From positions 42,759,053 to 42,823,052 of the forward strand of contig CM060732.1 in the NCBI GenBank assembly GCA_030704615.1: a stretch of 64,000 nt of DNA, in the 5' to 3' direction. Below are positions 35,680 through 46,561 of this stretch, piece after piece. The translations under genes were made by a program, and so were the position numbers. Below the pieces are notes generated by a model, which worked only from the letters and a program-made list of their open reading frames with translations, searched no databases and had not been told where the DNA came from. The stretch is from Takakia lepidozioides (taxonomy: Eukaryota > Streptophyta > Takakiopsida > Takakiales > Takakiaceae). The stretch's first letter is position 1; the number at the start of each line of letters is the position of its first letter.

Positions 35680-35850
35680 CAAGGTTGTTGTCTGGTAGTA
35701 ATTCACTAATGTATTAACCTGCAGGTCTGAGGTTTAACCCTTGTCATCTGTCCTCTTTGCCTTCGGGTTGGGCTCTACTATGATGCCTCCATAGCTCTGT
35801 TGGTGTTTCCTCATAAAATAAAAAAAATAAAAAAAATATAAAAATGTCAT
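35680..35850 (+). mobile_element. Probable tRNA-derived SINE
   Basis: TCTGGTAGTAATTCAC (35691) resembles a tRNA D-loop/A-box region and GAGGTTTAACCC (35729-35740) a B box, 40 bp apart. A CT/GC-richer body follows and the unit ends in an A-rich tail AAATAAAAAAAATAAAAAAA. It differs from the SINE at 1509. Target duplications were not resolved. Confidence 0.5.
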
Positions 35851-36216
35851 GTTAGCATAAAAATCTCCCCTCCCAAGTGGCAAGAAAGAAGCTTTTCAAA
35901 AACTAGTAGATCACTTTAGGTTCGCACATAGTACGTCTACAGTTCTACGTATTAGTAGAACTGTATTAACTATACATGACATAACTAATAGTTACGTTTT
36001 TCCATACAGAATATTGTAGTCACTCCAAACTTAATTACTAGGTCTACATACACGTCTAACTAGAAGTTGTATGTTTTTTCTTAAGACTTGACGGAAGATG
36101 ATACAAACCTAATTTTGCCATCATTATCCATTGTGTACGTATTATCTAGCCCACCCAACTCCACGGTGCAGCCCTCGTCATACAATGTGATATGACCAAA
36201 TCTTATCTTGGCCAGT

Positions 36217-36476
36217 TGTAACACCCAAAGATTAGGATCTACACAAACTATCATTGAAGTGCGTCTAAATTTTTTTCTCAAACAACTCGATGCTTCTAGG
36301 CTTTCATTGTACGTTTATATACCCCCCATAATATAACAATTTTAAACATTTGACTTGAAAGTATTTGAGAAAGTCATGTTGTGGAGAATATGTCAAATTC
36401 ATGAAGGTTGTATTTTAAAAACTTCTAGGAAATTTTCCTCCTCCATCTAGAACCTTCTAAATTTTACTTTGTTACA
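36217..36476 (+). repeat. LTR-like repeat, copy 2
   Basis: Begins TGTAACACCC and ends GTTACA, inverted-repeat-like termini typical of LTRs, and matches 30384-30733 with internal deletions. No coding region follows, so it is a solo LTR or a fragment. Confidence 0.55.
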
Positions 36477-36479
36477 CTG

Positions 36480-37650
36480 GCATATAACTCCATCTTGAAA
36501 ATAATGAATAACTTCAATTCTGGAAGTGACATGAGAACATACAGAGAGTGCTCTCTGCAACAACTCGACAACAAGTGTTATGGAACCCATGACGGTTCAC
36601 GATGCACATGTGCAGTCCTCAATGATAACTCATATCCGCCATTATATAGAATGCACGATGCACAGCGAGCCTCGACAGCAACTGTATCGCTCTAATCAAG
36701 AATACATCTGCCACACCCTAATTTGGTACATATCACCGAGATACGTTATGGAAACTGAGCCACATAAATTTTTAATGCGACAACATGACTCAAATTCACA
36801 ATATATATATTTTTTAAATTAATACATGCAACAACATGGCTCCAAGTCACATTTTTTTTTAAAACTAAATCAAACATTGTCAATGTCATGTATACCCCAC
36901 TAGTGGATTATGATATGACGTTTCACAAATACGTCAGTGTCACGTCACGTCTTAAGCCGACTATACGTTGTGTAATATATATATATATATATTTTACTTT
37001 CACGCGATCAAATTTATCTCATTGTTGAAGTGACGACCTATGTATACTGCACTTGAAAAATAAATTTTGGACAATGGTTGAACATCCGGTTTCGGGCCAC
37101 CACAAGGCGACATGACCATACGTTTATTTATTTATTTATATTTGGGCGACGGTGGCCATACCAATTTGGTTCTATTTCCTATTTTTTAGTGGTTCAGGCG
37201 ATGCACGAGCAACCGTAAGACGACGATGACTATATATTATATTTATTTGATGTTAAAAAATTAATGGTCCAAAACATGGTTCCACTAATTTCAAATTGTG
37301 TTTTCATGTATGGCACTCATGTTTTTTTCCCTAATTTATGTAAAAACGAACAAATTTTAGGGCGTAATCAGGTTCGATCTTAGAATTTCTTTACAACCCA
37401 AGATCAGTGATCTATACCATCAAGTGCATGGCAATCATTGAATATCATACCATTCTAGAATCTATATATTATAAGTTTTAGTCCTAATTTCAAAATCTGT
37501 TTTCATGTGGTACTCATATTTTTTTTTCTGGATGGCCAATGCTTACTTGACATGCTACAATGTTGCTCAATCCATTTGAAATAATTTCTCACTGATTTAG
37601 TCTTATTCTAAGTTTGAAATAAGGTACCCCTTGATTAATGATATATCGGA
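36480..37650. other. No gene; AT-rich with one shared block
   Basis: Short frames only. The block 36895-36985 (ACGTCAGTGTCACGTCACGT and ACGTTGTGTAAT) resembles 54960-55050 and may be the other end of the array-bearing repeat. A (TA)n tract lies at 36978-36992. Confidence 0.4.
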
Positions 37651-37654
37651 TTTG

Positions 37655-37770
37655 GGTGTTTTCCGGTTTAGGTGTTTACTGTTGTAGGTATTTTCGGGTG
37701 TAGGTGTTTATTGGTGCAGGTATTTATTGGAGTAGGTGTTATATAGAGAAGGTGTTATGTGGAGAAGGTG
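37655..37770. repeat. GTAGGTGTTTATTG minisatellite
   Basis: About seven imperfect units of 15-18 bp built on (G)TAGGTGTTTA(C/T)TG, turning into AGAAGGTGTTAT at the end. No known function. Confidence 0.75.
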
Positions 37771-38149
37771 TCAACAGGGAGTTGATTGTTTTTTGACACT
37801 GATAATTTTTTATTTATTTTTTAATTCACAAAAAACCTCCAGTAGGGATCCTTGGGGGAATCCAGAGATACCATTGGCACCTCCAATGGAACGTGGGAAC
37901 TCCCTGAGAACCAGCCTAGAAGCCGGGAATGCCCGGGAACCATTCCCCGGAGCGGGGAAGCGGAGCCCCCTTGGATGGATGAAAGTCAATTGGGAAGATT
38001 ATCGTTCTGCTTTGCATCCGTTAGCCCATAACTTGTTTGCTTAAAATCTAAAACTCAAGTGGTGGGTCCCGGCCTTGCTCCACCTATTATTATAAAATTA
38101 ATGCATGAGGTTGCGTTCTCTCTTTGGAAAGAACCATCTTCTACCTCTA

Positions 38150-38441
38150 GCTCTGACACCATTGGTCACTGTAGCCTATATTATAGGCTAGTATAGTTTG
38201 TGCCCTCGTTGTCTCGGTGTGTACCTCGGGACCTAACTATCCCCTAAGCCTTTGCTATGGCTTAAACAAAAGGTTCCTCCACGGGCTACCTTCCCCCAAA
38301 AACTCAAATTTTTCCTACTATACATCCCTATATATAAGCTAAAGACCCTTAAGAGGGGTATAAATTAAAAGCAATAGTGAAGGGTAAGGAGACCCTCCTT
38401 AAAATGTGGAGGTAGCCCCTCTACTGCTGCTTTTTGAGCCC
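38150..38441 (-). repeat. Putative LTR + primer-binding site of a minus-strand retrotransposon
   Basis: On the minus strand TGGTGTCAGAGC (complement of 38150-38161) differs by one base from the initiator Met-tRNA primer site. One base before it lies a sequence ending CA, which would be the end of a 5' LTR extending to about 38441. The methyltransferase-bearing element starts exactly there, so it may have inserted into this LTR. No internal coding region is seen to the left. The right border is not defined. Confidence 0.4.
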
Positions 38442-38862
38442 TGTCATGGTTTTAGTCATGGTTATCTAGAATTACCTACTTCTAGTTAAGTAGGACATTT
38501 TAGATATTTATATTTATATTTTGTGTGTTGGGACTTCATTTGGTCTCACATGCCAAGTGAGGTGTCGAGCCTCACTTGAGACATGGAGATAGGTTTTCCC
38601 CTTGTGAGTGTTGAGGAGGCTCATCTTCTTGTAGTTGAGCCTCCATGAGCTTCTCTCACCTCCATAGCTCTAGGTATTGAGAGGGAGTGTGTTGAGGGCT
38701 TTGTAGGGTGGATTCCTTTAGCAAAGGTGCCCTTGGCTTGACTTAGTTTATGTGATAGAGTGGATTTCACTTGGAAGGACTAGGGCTTGTTCTTCATGTG
38801 ATTGCTTCATGCTTTGAGAGCTTTCATTGTCTTCTACTTCTCTCATTTCTCATCTCTTATCA
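38442..38862 (+). repeat. 5' LTR of methyltransferase-bearing element
   Basis: Begins TGTCATGG and ends CTTATCA. It is 421 bp, the same length as 48662-49082, with mismatches only near GACATGGAGATAGG and GGCTTGTTCTTC. Confidence 0.93.
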
Positions 38863-41284
38863 CTACAAGAAGATCACCTTATGCTTGTGAGTGCGGAGTG
38901 TAAGGATTAGTTTTGCACTTGTATTTTAAAGAGGTTGAGAGCTAGGAGAATTTAGCTCTTGTATCACAAGGCTTGCAAGGGGTTGCAAGGAAAGGTGCTC
39001 GAGTATTGCATGCACCAAGGAGTTGGAGAGCTTGAGAAGAAAGCTCTTGAGTCACAAGATTTTGCAAGGATTGTAAGGAGAAGTCTTATGTGTGTGGAAG
39101 CATGGATTCTAGGGTTTGAGAATCCTTTGTATGCATTATGGAGTCGATGGTGTGCGCCATGGCTTGTGGAGAGTGACTAAAGGCTTGTTAGTGCTCATTT
39201 CACTATCAAGCTAGGGTTAAGCAAGTTCAAAGTGTGGATGTTGTGGAAGAGAAGCCAAGAGCTATATATGCTTGGGCTTGAAGACAACAAGGGCAAGCAC
39301 TTGGAGCACTAAGAAGCTCAAGAGGTTTTGAAAGGGAGCATGTGAAGAAATCTTCCAATCATGGTGGTGTGGAGCCAAGCTTAGGGTGCCATTGGAAGGG
39401 CTTGGAGAACATGTGGTGGGAAATCCTTGAAGGGAAATCATCATTCAATGTATGCATAGCTTCACCCTAACTATGTAATGTGACAAGAGGGGGAGGCAAT
39501 ACTTGGCTATTCATGCTCTTGGTAGTGCGAGCTTTGTGGTGGATAGTTGACCAAGCAAGTGGTGCATGTGTGGAGCATGCTCGCTTGAGTTTGTAAGTTC
39601 AAGTTTGAGAAGGGGAGCTCTTGAACTAGCAAGAGGTGAAGGCCTTTGAGATCCATTTGTGTGTGAAGTGGAGAGGGTTTGATTCATGTTATGATGAAGG
39701 AGAGCAACACATAGGCCAAGAGGTCATGAAACATGCATTCAAATGACCACGGGGAGCACATGGATGATGGATTGGTGCAAGACCCCAAATGAGGCATATG
39801 GCGTGAGAGTGGGATCCAAGGCGGATTGCTTGGGAGCATTATTGTAAGTGACAAGCATTGCTCCTACACATTGAGATAATTTGTGTTGATTTGGAGCAAT
39901 TGTCAAGTGATGAGGAGACAAAAATGCATGATTGCTCGGCAATGGAGATATGGTAGTTTGCAATCAAATCCCAAGGACTAGAAGGGGGATTGATTTGGTG
40001 GACAATGACTTGCAAGTTGAGTTGGACCACTCTTGGTTGCACATTGGGGTGGAAGAGAGCAAGAAGATGCCTCTTATGACCACCTAGAGACCATATTTTT
40101 GCTTGAGTAGAAGCATAGAAGTCAAGGACTTGCATTCTAGCTCTTCATTACAAACCCTAATAGTCTATGCTCAGACTATACCTCTGTTAGTATACCAAAC
40201 AGGAGCTTGTCCCTTTGACTATACCTCTGTTGAGGTATCACCATATGTGAACCCTAATGTGAGACTATACCTCTGTTAGTATACCAAACAGAGCTTGTCC
40301 ATTTTACTATACCTCTATTGAGGTATCACCATATGTGAACCCTAATCAGCTCAGACTATACCTCTGTTAGTATACTTGTCCTTTTACCTACCTCTGTTGA
40401 GGTATCACCATATGTGAACCCTAATCAGCTCAGACTATACCTCTGTTAGTATACCAAACAGAACCCTCATTTTTCAGACTATACCTCTGTAAAGGTATCA
40501 TCAACATAAGGGACCCTAGCAACCTCAGACTATACCTCTGTTAAGGTATCAACAGTGAAAGGACTTAGTGAAATTTAAGGGCCTTTGGAGGATTGTTTGG
40601 AAGATATTTGAGGGCCCTTGGAGGAGTATTTGGAGGATCTTTGGGGTCCTTGGAGGACCCTTCGAGGAGCTTTGGTGGACAATGTTGAAGAGCTCTTGAA
40701 GGATTGATTGAGGGATATTGAAGGATACTTGCCACGGCCATACAAGCGAGTGGATAGAGACAGGAGGGAGAGTGGTGGGATGAGAGCATTCTGGGGTTAG
40801 GAATTGCTTTAGTTTCTCTTCTCCATAGTCTTTCACCCTCTCTGTAGGCCAAAACCTTTCCGTAGGTGGAGGCAAGAGTCAGTCCGGGTTTGGGCTGGGG
40901 TGTCCTTGCAGGAGCGACACTGTGGAGTGTTTTTGGTGTGGGGGAGTTGCTGTCTTGATTTTCTTGTGTTTGGATCCCCTCCACACCTGCATGCTTGACT
41001 GTGCGCCATGTTAGCTTTGTGTGGGCGCTTGTTTTCATAGGAGGTTGGTCCGGATTTGATCACCGGCCAATCCTAGAGTATGCTGTCGGTGGTGAGGCTG
41101 GAGTGATGACCAGCAGACCACCAGTGTTTCTTCTATGGTGAGGCTGGGTTGATGACCAGCAGACCATAGGAGTGCTTGCGGTGGATGCAGGTGCAGTACA
41201 GGTCTACGTTAGAAACCTATTATTCCTGCTTGAACCAGTAGCCGCAACAGGTTCTTTACCCGGTTACCTTGTAGAAAGTGGGGA
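38863..41284 (+). other. Long untranslated leader of the element
   Basis: About 2.4 kb between LTR and gag without a convincing reading frame. The first half is G/T-rich on this strand (AAGGCTTGCAAGGGG-like motifs repeat irregularly). It includes the tandem repeats at 40164-40552 and two copies of GGTGAGGCTGG.(T/G)GATGACC at about 41091 and 41139. Short minus-strand frames at 40549-41063 are shadows. Confidence 0.6.
40164..40552. repeat. Tandem repeats with ATACCTC/GAGGTAT dyads
   Basis: Units of about 80-95 bp built from CAGACTATACCTCTGTTAGT, ATACCAAACAGAGCTTGTCC, ACTATACCTCTGTTGAGGTA and TCACCATATGTGAACCCTAA. Roughly five copies, the last ones shortened. ATACCTC-TGTT-GAGGTAT forms a 7-bp hairpin and CACCATATGTG is near-palindromic. 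Located in the leader, where packaging or regulatory signals of the element would be expected. Confidence 0.8.
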
Positions 41285-41306
41285 TTAGAGACAGGTTGAC
41301 AACCGG

Positions 41307-42800
41307 TTGGGTTGTGAGTTTTCATCACGGAGGTGCCACCAGCTGCTGAGGGGAGTGCCGGTACAAGCACCAGCGACTAGTGGGTACACAAGACAAGGTG
41401 TGCGGTTTAGGCCACTTTCACCTTCAGTGTCTTCTGAGGAAGGTTCAGACTCGGAGTCAGGAGGATTCTCGCCGAGGGTGCAAGTCATTTCCGTGCCATT
41501 GTTGTGGGACACGATGGAGGAGATGTATGGAGCTACCAAGGGGCCACGTAGGTACTCTGGAGCTGTGGGCACCATCGAGCTTGATGACTTTATACAAGAG
41601 TTTGACAGTTGGTGTGATTTGCAGCAAATGCGCAATCCACAACTGTTTACGCCCTTTATGGCGTGGAAGGGGCTATTCCAGCACCTTGAGGGGCCGCCCA
41701 TGGATGATTACCATGAATTTAGGCGGGACATGCGGTGGAGATTGAGGAGTGGCGAGAGTATTGGTCACCTAACTATGTCTCAATCACTAGAGGCACAAGG
41801 GCAGCGGTGACACCAGCAGCTACACAAACATCTCCAACTACAAGCACTAGTAGTGGAACAAGTAGTGCCGGCACTTCTGCAGGTGGTACCAGTTCAAAAG
41901 GTGCTACTACTCCTCCTGCCACAATTACAACACATGTGCCTAGATTCAACCCGGTGGTGGAGTTCTTCCAGGAGTTGCGGAGGAACTACCAAGGTGTACG
42001 GACAGAGAAGCTGCGAAGTTTGCAAGACTTCCAGCGCAAATCCAGTGAGAGCTTGCGAGAGGCCTACACTCGTATGAGGCGCTTGATAAATGTGACCCAA
42101 GGGGTTACTGAAGCTCAGGCAGTCCTGGTATGGAATTTTGGACAAGGAGCTCAAGAGAAGGGTGCGGGATGCAACCCTGTTACAAGCGGCCCAACCCACA
42201 TTAGCGGATGTGTTCTGCTGGCTGAGCGGATTGAGCTCAACATGGTGGAGGAGCGAGTTGTTACCATTGGATTTGGCAAGGACATGCCTGCACGAGGTGC
42301 AGCTGCCAGCCAACAGGTACAAGGGACTGCCCAACAGTGGTCAGGGGGGCAAGGTTGCCCAACCCAGTTCCATGGAGCTTACAGGGACCTCAGGTGCAGA
42401 GGCCCGTGGCATCTTTTGCAGGCCAACAGCAACCAGGGGTGATATGTTGGACATGTGGAGGACCCCATGTCAAGAGAGATTGCCCAGAGAGTGGCAGAAG
42501 GCCGGCACAAGCACAGCCTGCACAGTTGCAGTGTGGGCATTGTGGCAAGTATGGGCATGGAGATGCCCAGTGTTATGACTTGCACCCTGAGTTGCGCCCA
42601 GGCCAGTTCCAAGGGAACAATGGTGGCCGGGGGCGAGGTGGACCAGCCCAGAGAGGGTGGTCGGGCACGAGGTGCAGGCCAAGGGCAAGCTCAACATGGC
42701 CAAGGACGCGGAGGTCAGGGTGTTGACCAACATGGCCAACCGGCTTCAGCAGCTAGAGCAGAGGCTCGCTGCCATGGCTACAGCTCAGGTGGTACCGGCT
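41307..42800 (+). pseudogene. Gag of methyltransferase-bearing element, frameshifted
   Basis: Spread over at least four frames. 41307-41730 encodes the N-terminal part ('IELDDFIQEFDSWCDLQQ', 'FMAWKGLFQHLEG'). The next frame (41735-42130) has a Ser/Thr/Ala-rich insert and 'KLRSLQDFQRKSSESLRE'. 42138 onward continues the capsid-like helices ('DKELKRRVRDATLLQ'). 42337-42660 holds two zinc knuckles, CWTCGGPHVKRDC (42445-42483) and CGHCGKYGHGDAQC (42532-42573), which bind the element's RNA. A short coiled-coil-like 'ANRLQQLEQRLAAMA' follows at about 42730-42775. Frames change near 41740, 42130, 42430 and 42660. These breaks would stop normal Gag synthesis. Confidence 0.85.
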
Positions 42801-43462
42801 CCCAGGCGGGATGGTCCACCTCCTGCTCCTGAGGGAGGAGATATGGGAGGCATGGGATTCATGTGCGGAGCAGCACTACCACTAGTGCAGGTGGAGTCTG
42901 CTGCAGCCGTGACTCGAGGAGCAGCACGAGTTCCTGAGCCACGAGGTGCAGAGGTGGAATTGGATCCACAGCGTGGGGAGGCAAGCCGTCAGGCGAGGCT
43001 TCCTCAGTCATTCACATTGGCGGAGACAGTGTCGACGCCATCCATGGCACCTAGTTCTCGCCCGACTGTTACCGAGGCGAGGTTACTATGCCATTGGGGA
43101 GCTACACGTGCAGCACTGACACCTGCTACCAAGGCTAGTGCAGCGGTGTGTTATTGGGGCAGCCACCTCTGTGTGTCAAGCCCCACTGTTCTCGGCAACC
43201 ATGATTGCGACGCCGGGGTAACCAGCTGCAGTGTTCACTAGCAGCAACACTCTGCGAGAGTGGGGAGTCACTTCATCTTCTGCGGAGTTACTGGAAGGTG
43301 TAGTGGCAGAGGGATCCTCGGATTTGAGGGTCAAGACTGCCACGGCTGCGCATGGCAAGCTGCAGCTGCCAGGTTGACGGAGCTGCCAGCTAGGCCAGCC
43401 TTTGAGCGCGCCATGGTGACACCTGGAGTTGTCTTGTTAGACAACCAGGAGGCATTTTCACT
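42801..43462 (+). other. Gag-protease spacer
   Basis: Continues the frame 42657-43241, which is Ala/Pro/Arg-rich and low in order, with no recognised domain. It corresponds to the variable linker before the protease. Confidence 0.5.
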
Positions 43463-43905
43463 TTGAGTGGACCGGCAGGCAAGAAGTACCGGCCACTGCG
43501 GGTCTTGTTGGACTCAGGAGCTCAGCCACTGATGTTGGGCAGAGCTGCTATTGCAGGTTTGGGCCTCATGGAGGCGGATATGGAGCCTTGTCCTTTCCAG
43601 ATACAGACATCTCTGGGAGGATCAGAGCAGGCTCGGGGCATGACACGGCGTGAGTTGGCCATTGGACTACAACCAGATCATCCTGCTCAGTGATGCGAGC
43701 CAAGGCCATTGTGACAGACGCGGTCTCTTACGATGTCCTTGTTGGTGGGGCAGTGTTATATCCCATGGGCTTCACCCTGGACTTTTGGGAGGAGTCAGCA
43801 TCCTACAGGCCTGGATGGCAGTCAGGGGATGGTCGTCGTGCACAGCTCCCTGTGACATTCATTGGGGTATTGCGGCTGCCCAGCGGGGCAAGATGCCAAC
43901 ACTAG
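43463..43905 (+). pseudogene. Aspartic protease (retropepsin-like) of the element, frameshifted
   Basis: The first frame (43463-43693) opens with 'LRVLLDSGAQPLMLG'; Asp17 in D-S-G is the catalytic residue (43511-43513). The second half is in another frame (43690-43905) and reads 'SYDVLVGGAVLYPMGF' then 'YRPGWQSGDGRRAQLPV', the C-terminal half of the fold and a conserved tail of this element type. The protease would process the polyprotein. One frameshift near 43680 splits it. Confidence 0.8.
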
Positions 43906-44215
43906 CCGCCTTTACAGCTGCAGTTAGTTGGCCTGGAGAGTTGCTGGAAGGCAATGCCCATGCAGAGGATGTGCCACCTCCAGCAGAGCAGGATGACATG
44001 CATGGTACGGCGGAGTTGCCTGCCATGGTTGCTCACACTCCATTATGGGTACGAGCAAGGATTTGCAGCAGGCTGCTGATGGACGGGTACAACAAGCCTG
44101 GGTAGAGGCCTTCGTACCGTCAGGAGAAGAGGAGAGTGCGGTGATTGCACCAGGACCACCTCAGTTGTCGCCATTGGACACCACACCTCTTGTGTGGCAG
44201 CCCGGATGAAGGCAT
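43906..44215 (+). other. Linker between protease and methyltransferase
   Basis: Acidic, proline-containing sequence in shifting frames. At about 44198-44215 'PDEGI' in the frame above leads into the methyltransferase motif I with a 1-bp frame change, so the methyltransferase was probably once fused in frame to the upstream polyprotein. Confidence 0.5.
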
Positions 44216-45340
44216 ATGCTTCTGGACTTGTTTGGCGGGATCAGCACTGGATTGGCTGCAGTACTGCAGGCAGGTGTACGAGTTCGACGTTACCTGTATG
44301 TGGAGAGGGATGAGACTGCACGACGCGTCTCACTGCGCCATGTTGCTCAGTTGGTACAGCAGTACCCTGATTTGTTGCCAGTGTCTGCAGTTCGTGGATA
44401 CCAACAAGCCTTGCCAGCAGACATTTCGTTGCTGGGGGCGCAGGATTTGGAGCGGGTTGGCTCCATTGATCTGGTAGTGGCAGGTTGGCCCTGCCAAGGG
44501 CATTCATCAGCCCGGCATGGCAATGGATTGCGAGACTCGAGGACGGGTCTGTTTTGGGAGATGGTGCGGATTTTGCGCCACTTGCAGCTTCATCAAGCTG
44601 TATCTCCAGCATACATCTTGGAGAATGTGCCACTGATGGGTGATTCTCGGGCCAGGGTGATGGCCAGTGTGCATCAAGTCCGGTCGTGGCTTGGGTCAGC
44701 AGTGTTGCTGGATGCAGCTGCAGTGGGGTCATGGGCTCATCGTCCACGGCTATGGTGGACTAACTTGATGCCACCCGCACTGCTCAAGCGTGCATTTGAT
44801 GGGGTGCAGCGGCCAGCACACCTCACAGTGGATAGCATTTTGGACACAGGGAGGCAGTCTCAACGTGTGAGACACGATGACCGTTCGCCTTTGGCAGTGG
44901 TCAACAGGGTGGGTCAACCACGAGCAGCATTACCTACACTGCTCAGCTTCCCAGGATCCCATGCTTTTCGGGATGGTGGACCTGGCCTCTTGTGGGATAG
45001 CCAGTTGCAACAATTAGTGGAGCCCAATGCTGACGAGCGCGAGCGGGCGATGGGTTTTACCACAGGTACCACGGCGGTGCCATCTCTTTCTGAGGCATCA
45101 CGTCGTCAGGTGTTGGGGCAAGCAATGGATCTCAATTGCTTGACCTGGATTATCAGCTTGGCTATGGCTGAGCAGCGCAGAGTACGGAGTACACTTCCCT
45201 TCATGGTCTCCCTGCCTACCGAGACGGTACAGGCAGCGAGTGGGGGCGAGCAGGTGAGACCACGAGGTGCAGGCCGCATCCATGGCACACGTGGGAGGTG
45301 CTCGAGGTTCAGAAGGAGTTGGCAGCCAAGGCGGCGGTGA
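44216..45340 (+). CDS. Cytosine-5 DNA methyltransferase encoded by the retrotransposon
   Basis: A 374-codon frame with the C5-methyltransferase motifs in normal order, so it is not the permuted plant DRM type. Motif I 'LDLFGGISTGLAAV' (3-16, AdoMet binding) starts two residues from the Met. Motif II acidic residue 'YVERDE' (28-33). Motif IV 'VVAGWPCQGHSSA' with catalytic Cys93. Motif V 'RTGLFWEMVRIL'. Motif VI 'ILENVP' (134-139). Motif VIII 'HRPRLWW' with R-P-R at 176-178. A target-recognition stretch follows, then 'DERERAMGF' (273-281) and motif X 'LGQAMDLNCL' (300-309). The layout is closest to DNMT3-like enzymes. All catalytic and cofactor motifs are present without a stop, unlike the flanking gag and pol. 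It lies between protease and RT. Translation start is uncertain because motif I is nearly at the first Met and the upstream frame is shifted. Residues after ~325 are Arg-rich linker. Enzyme function is inferred from motifs; substrate context is unknown. Confidence 0.9.
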   Translation: MLLDLFGGISTGLAAVLQAGVRVRRYLYVERDETARRVSLRHVAQLVQQYPDLLPVSAVRGYQQALPADISLLGAQDLERVGSIDLVVAGWPCQGHSSARHGNGLRDSRTGLFWEMVRILRHLQLHQAVSPAYILENVPLMGDSRARVMASVHQVRSWLGSAVLLDAAAVGSWAHRPRLWWTNLMPPALLKRAFDGVQRPAHLTVDSILDTGRQSQRVRHDDRSPLAVVNRVGQPRAALPTLLSFPGSHAFRDGGPGLLWDSQLQQLVEPNADERERAMGFTTGTTAVPSLSEASRRQVLGQAMDLNCLTWIISLAMAEQRRVRSTLPFMVSLPTETVQAASGGEQVRPRGAGRIHGTRGRCSRFRRSWQPRRR

Positions 45341-45618
45341 TGGATCAGGTTGGGGATTTTTCTCGGATTGAGGAGGTCCTCAAGGATGGGATGATGGGGC
45401 AGGATGAGACATTGTCACTGACAGAGGAGGCAGTGGTCACTGCTCAAGAGGTTGCAGCATAGCAACACGGACGCGTCTTCTACCTCTAAGCCTGCTGGAC
45501 TCAAGGTTGCAGTCACGGAGGACAACTGGGAGCCTGATGTTGGACCTATAGTCACCGGAGGAGAGAGACGACGTATACGGCGGTTCTTGAGGGCTTACAG
45601 AACTGCTTTGCCTTCAGT
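45341..45618 (+). other. Linker from methyltransferase to RT
   Basis: Acidic sequence in shifting frames, with 'ERRRIRRFLRAYRNCFAFSL' just before the RT start at about 45560-45625 in the RT frame. A TAG lies at 45461-45463 in one frame. Confidence 0.45.
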
Positions 45619-46561
45619 TTGAAGGACTTAGGAGCACTGAAGGGTCAAGAGATTCGCATTGAATTGGCTACTGACACGCCAATCTTTCGGAGACCCTATA
45701 GATACAGTGACATGGAGAGGTCCTTGATTCAGATGAGAACTCAGGACCTTTGGGAGGCTGGTTTGGTGGAGCTATCTGGGGGAGAGTATGCTTCAGCCAC
45801 AGTGATGCCAGCCAAGAAGGATGTCTTTGGCAATTGGACGGAGAGACGTATGTGCGGTGATTACCGGCCTGTAAATCGTCACCAAGTCCGATAGGTATGC
45901 CATGCCAACACCAGAGGAGATCTTTGATGCCATTGGGCATGCCAAGGTCTTTAGCACGTTGGATTTACGATCCGGATATCACCAGTTGCCGATCAAGGAG
46001 GCGGATAAGCAAAAGACGGCATTCTGGGGTCAATGAGCACGGGAAGGATTGCCTATACCAGTGGCGGTTCTTACCATTTGGGCTTAAGAACGCTCCGGCA
46101 GAGTTTCAGAGAGTCATGGACAGGATTCTAGCAGGGGTGGAGTTTGCTCGGTGCTACATAGATGACATCATCATCTTTAGTGCTACGGTGGAAGAGCATG
46201 AGAGACACCTTCAGGGGGTATTTGAGCGCTTGAGGGCGCACGGATTGAAGTTACATCCGGGAAAGTGCAAGTTTTTCCACAACCAGATTGAGTATCTGGG
46301 TCACATGATATATCCTGGAGGATTGGGGGTACAGCAGACTAAGGTAGAGTCCATTGCACAGGTTCCACGCCCCACGGATGTGAGCCGAGTTCGAGCTTTC
46401 ATGGGGTTAGCAAACTATTATAGACGGTTTGTTAAGGGATTTAGTGCCATTGCAAAGGCTCTAACCAAGCTGACCAAGGTGGACCAGGAGTGGCAGTGGG
46501 AAGATGAGCAAGAACAAGCTTTTCAAGAGCTCAAGGCGAGGTTGACCTCGGCGCCATCTTG
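45565..46561 (+). pseudogene. Reverse transcriptase of methyltransferase-bearing element, frameshifted
   Basis: N-terminal part 45565-45892: 'KDLGALKGQEIRIELATD', 'RRPYRYSDMERSLI', 'MCGDYRPVNRHQV', then a stop. After a frame change come 'DLRSGYHQLPIKEADKQKTA' (about 45962-46021), 'WRFLPFGLKNAPAEFQRVMD' and the catalytic YIDD at 46155-46166. Then 'YLGHMIYPGG', 'VRAFMGLANYYRRFVKGFS' and 'WQWEDEQEQAFQELKARL'. Both Asp of YIDD are intact. Breaks near 45890 and 46030 and the stop at 46559 disrupt the frame. Confidence 0.9.

Noticed and set aside
40549-41063. Minus-strand ORFs of up to 157 codons in the leader of the methyltransferase element
   Set aside because: Pro/Ser/Thr-rich antisense of G-rich leader, no domain.
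41735-42442. 235-codon plus ORF as a separate gene
   Set aside because: It is one frame of the frameshifted gag; its second half is out of the zinc-knuckle frame.
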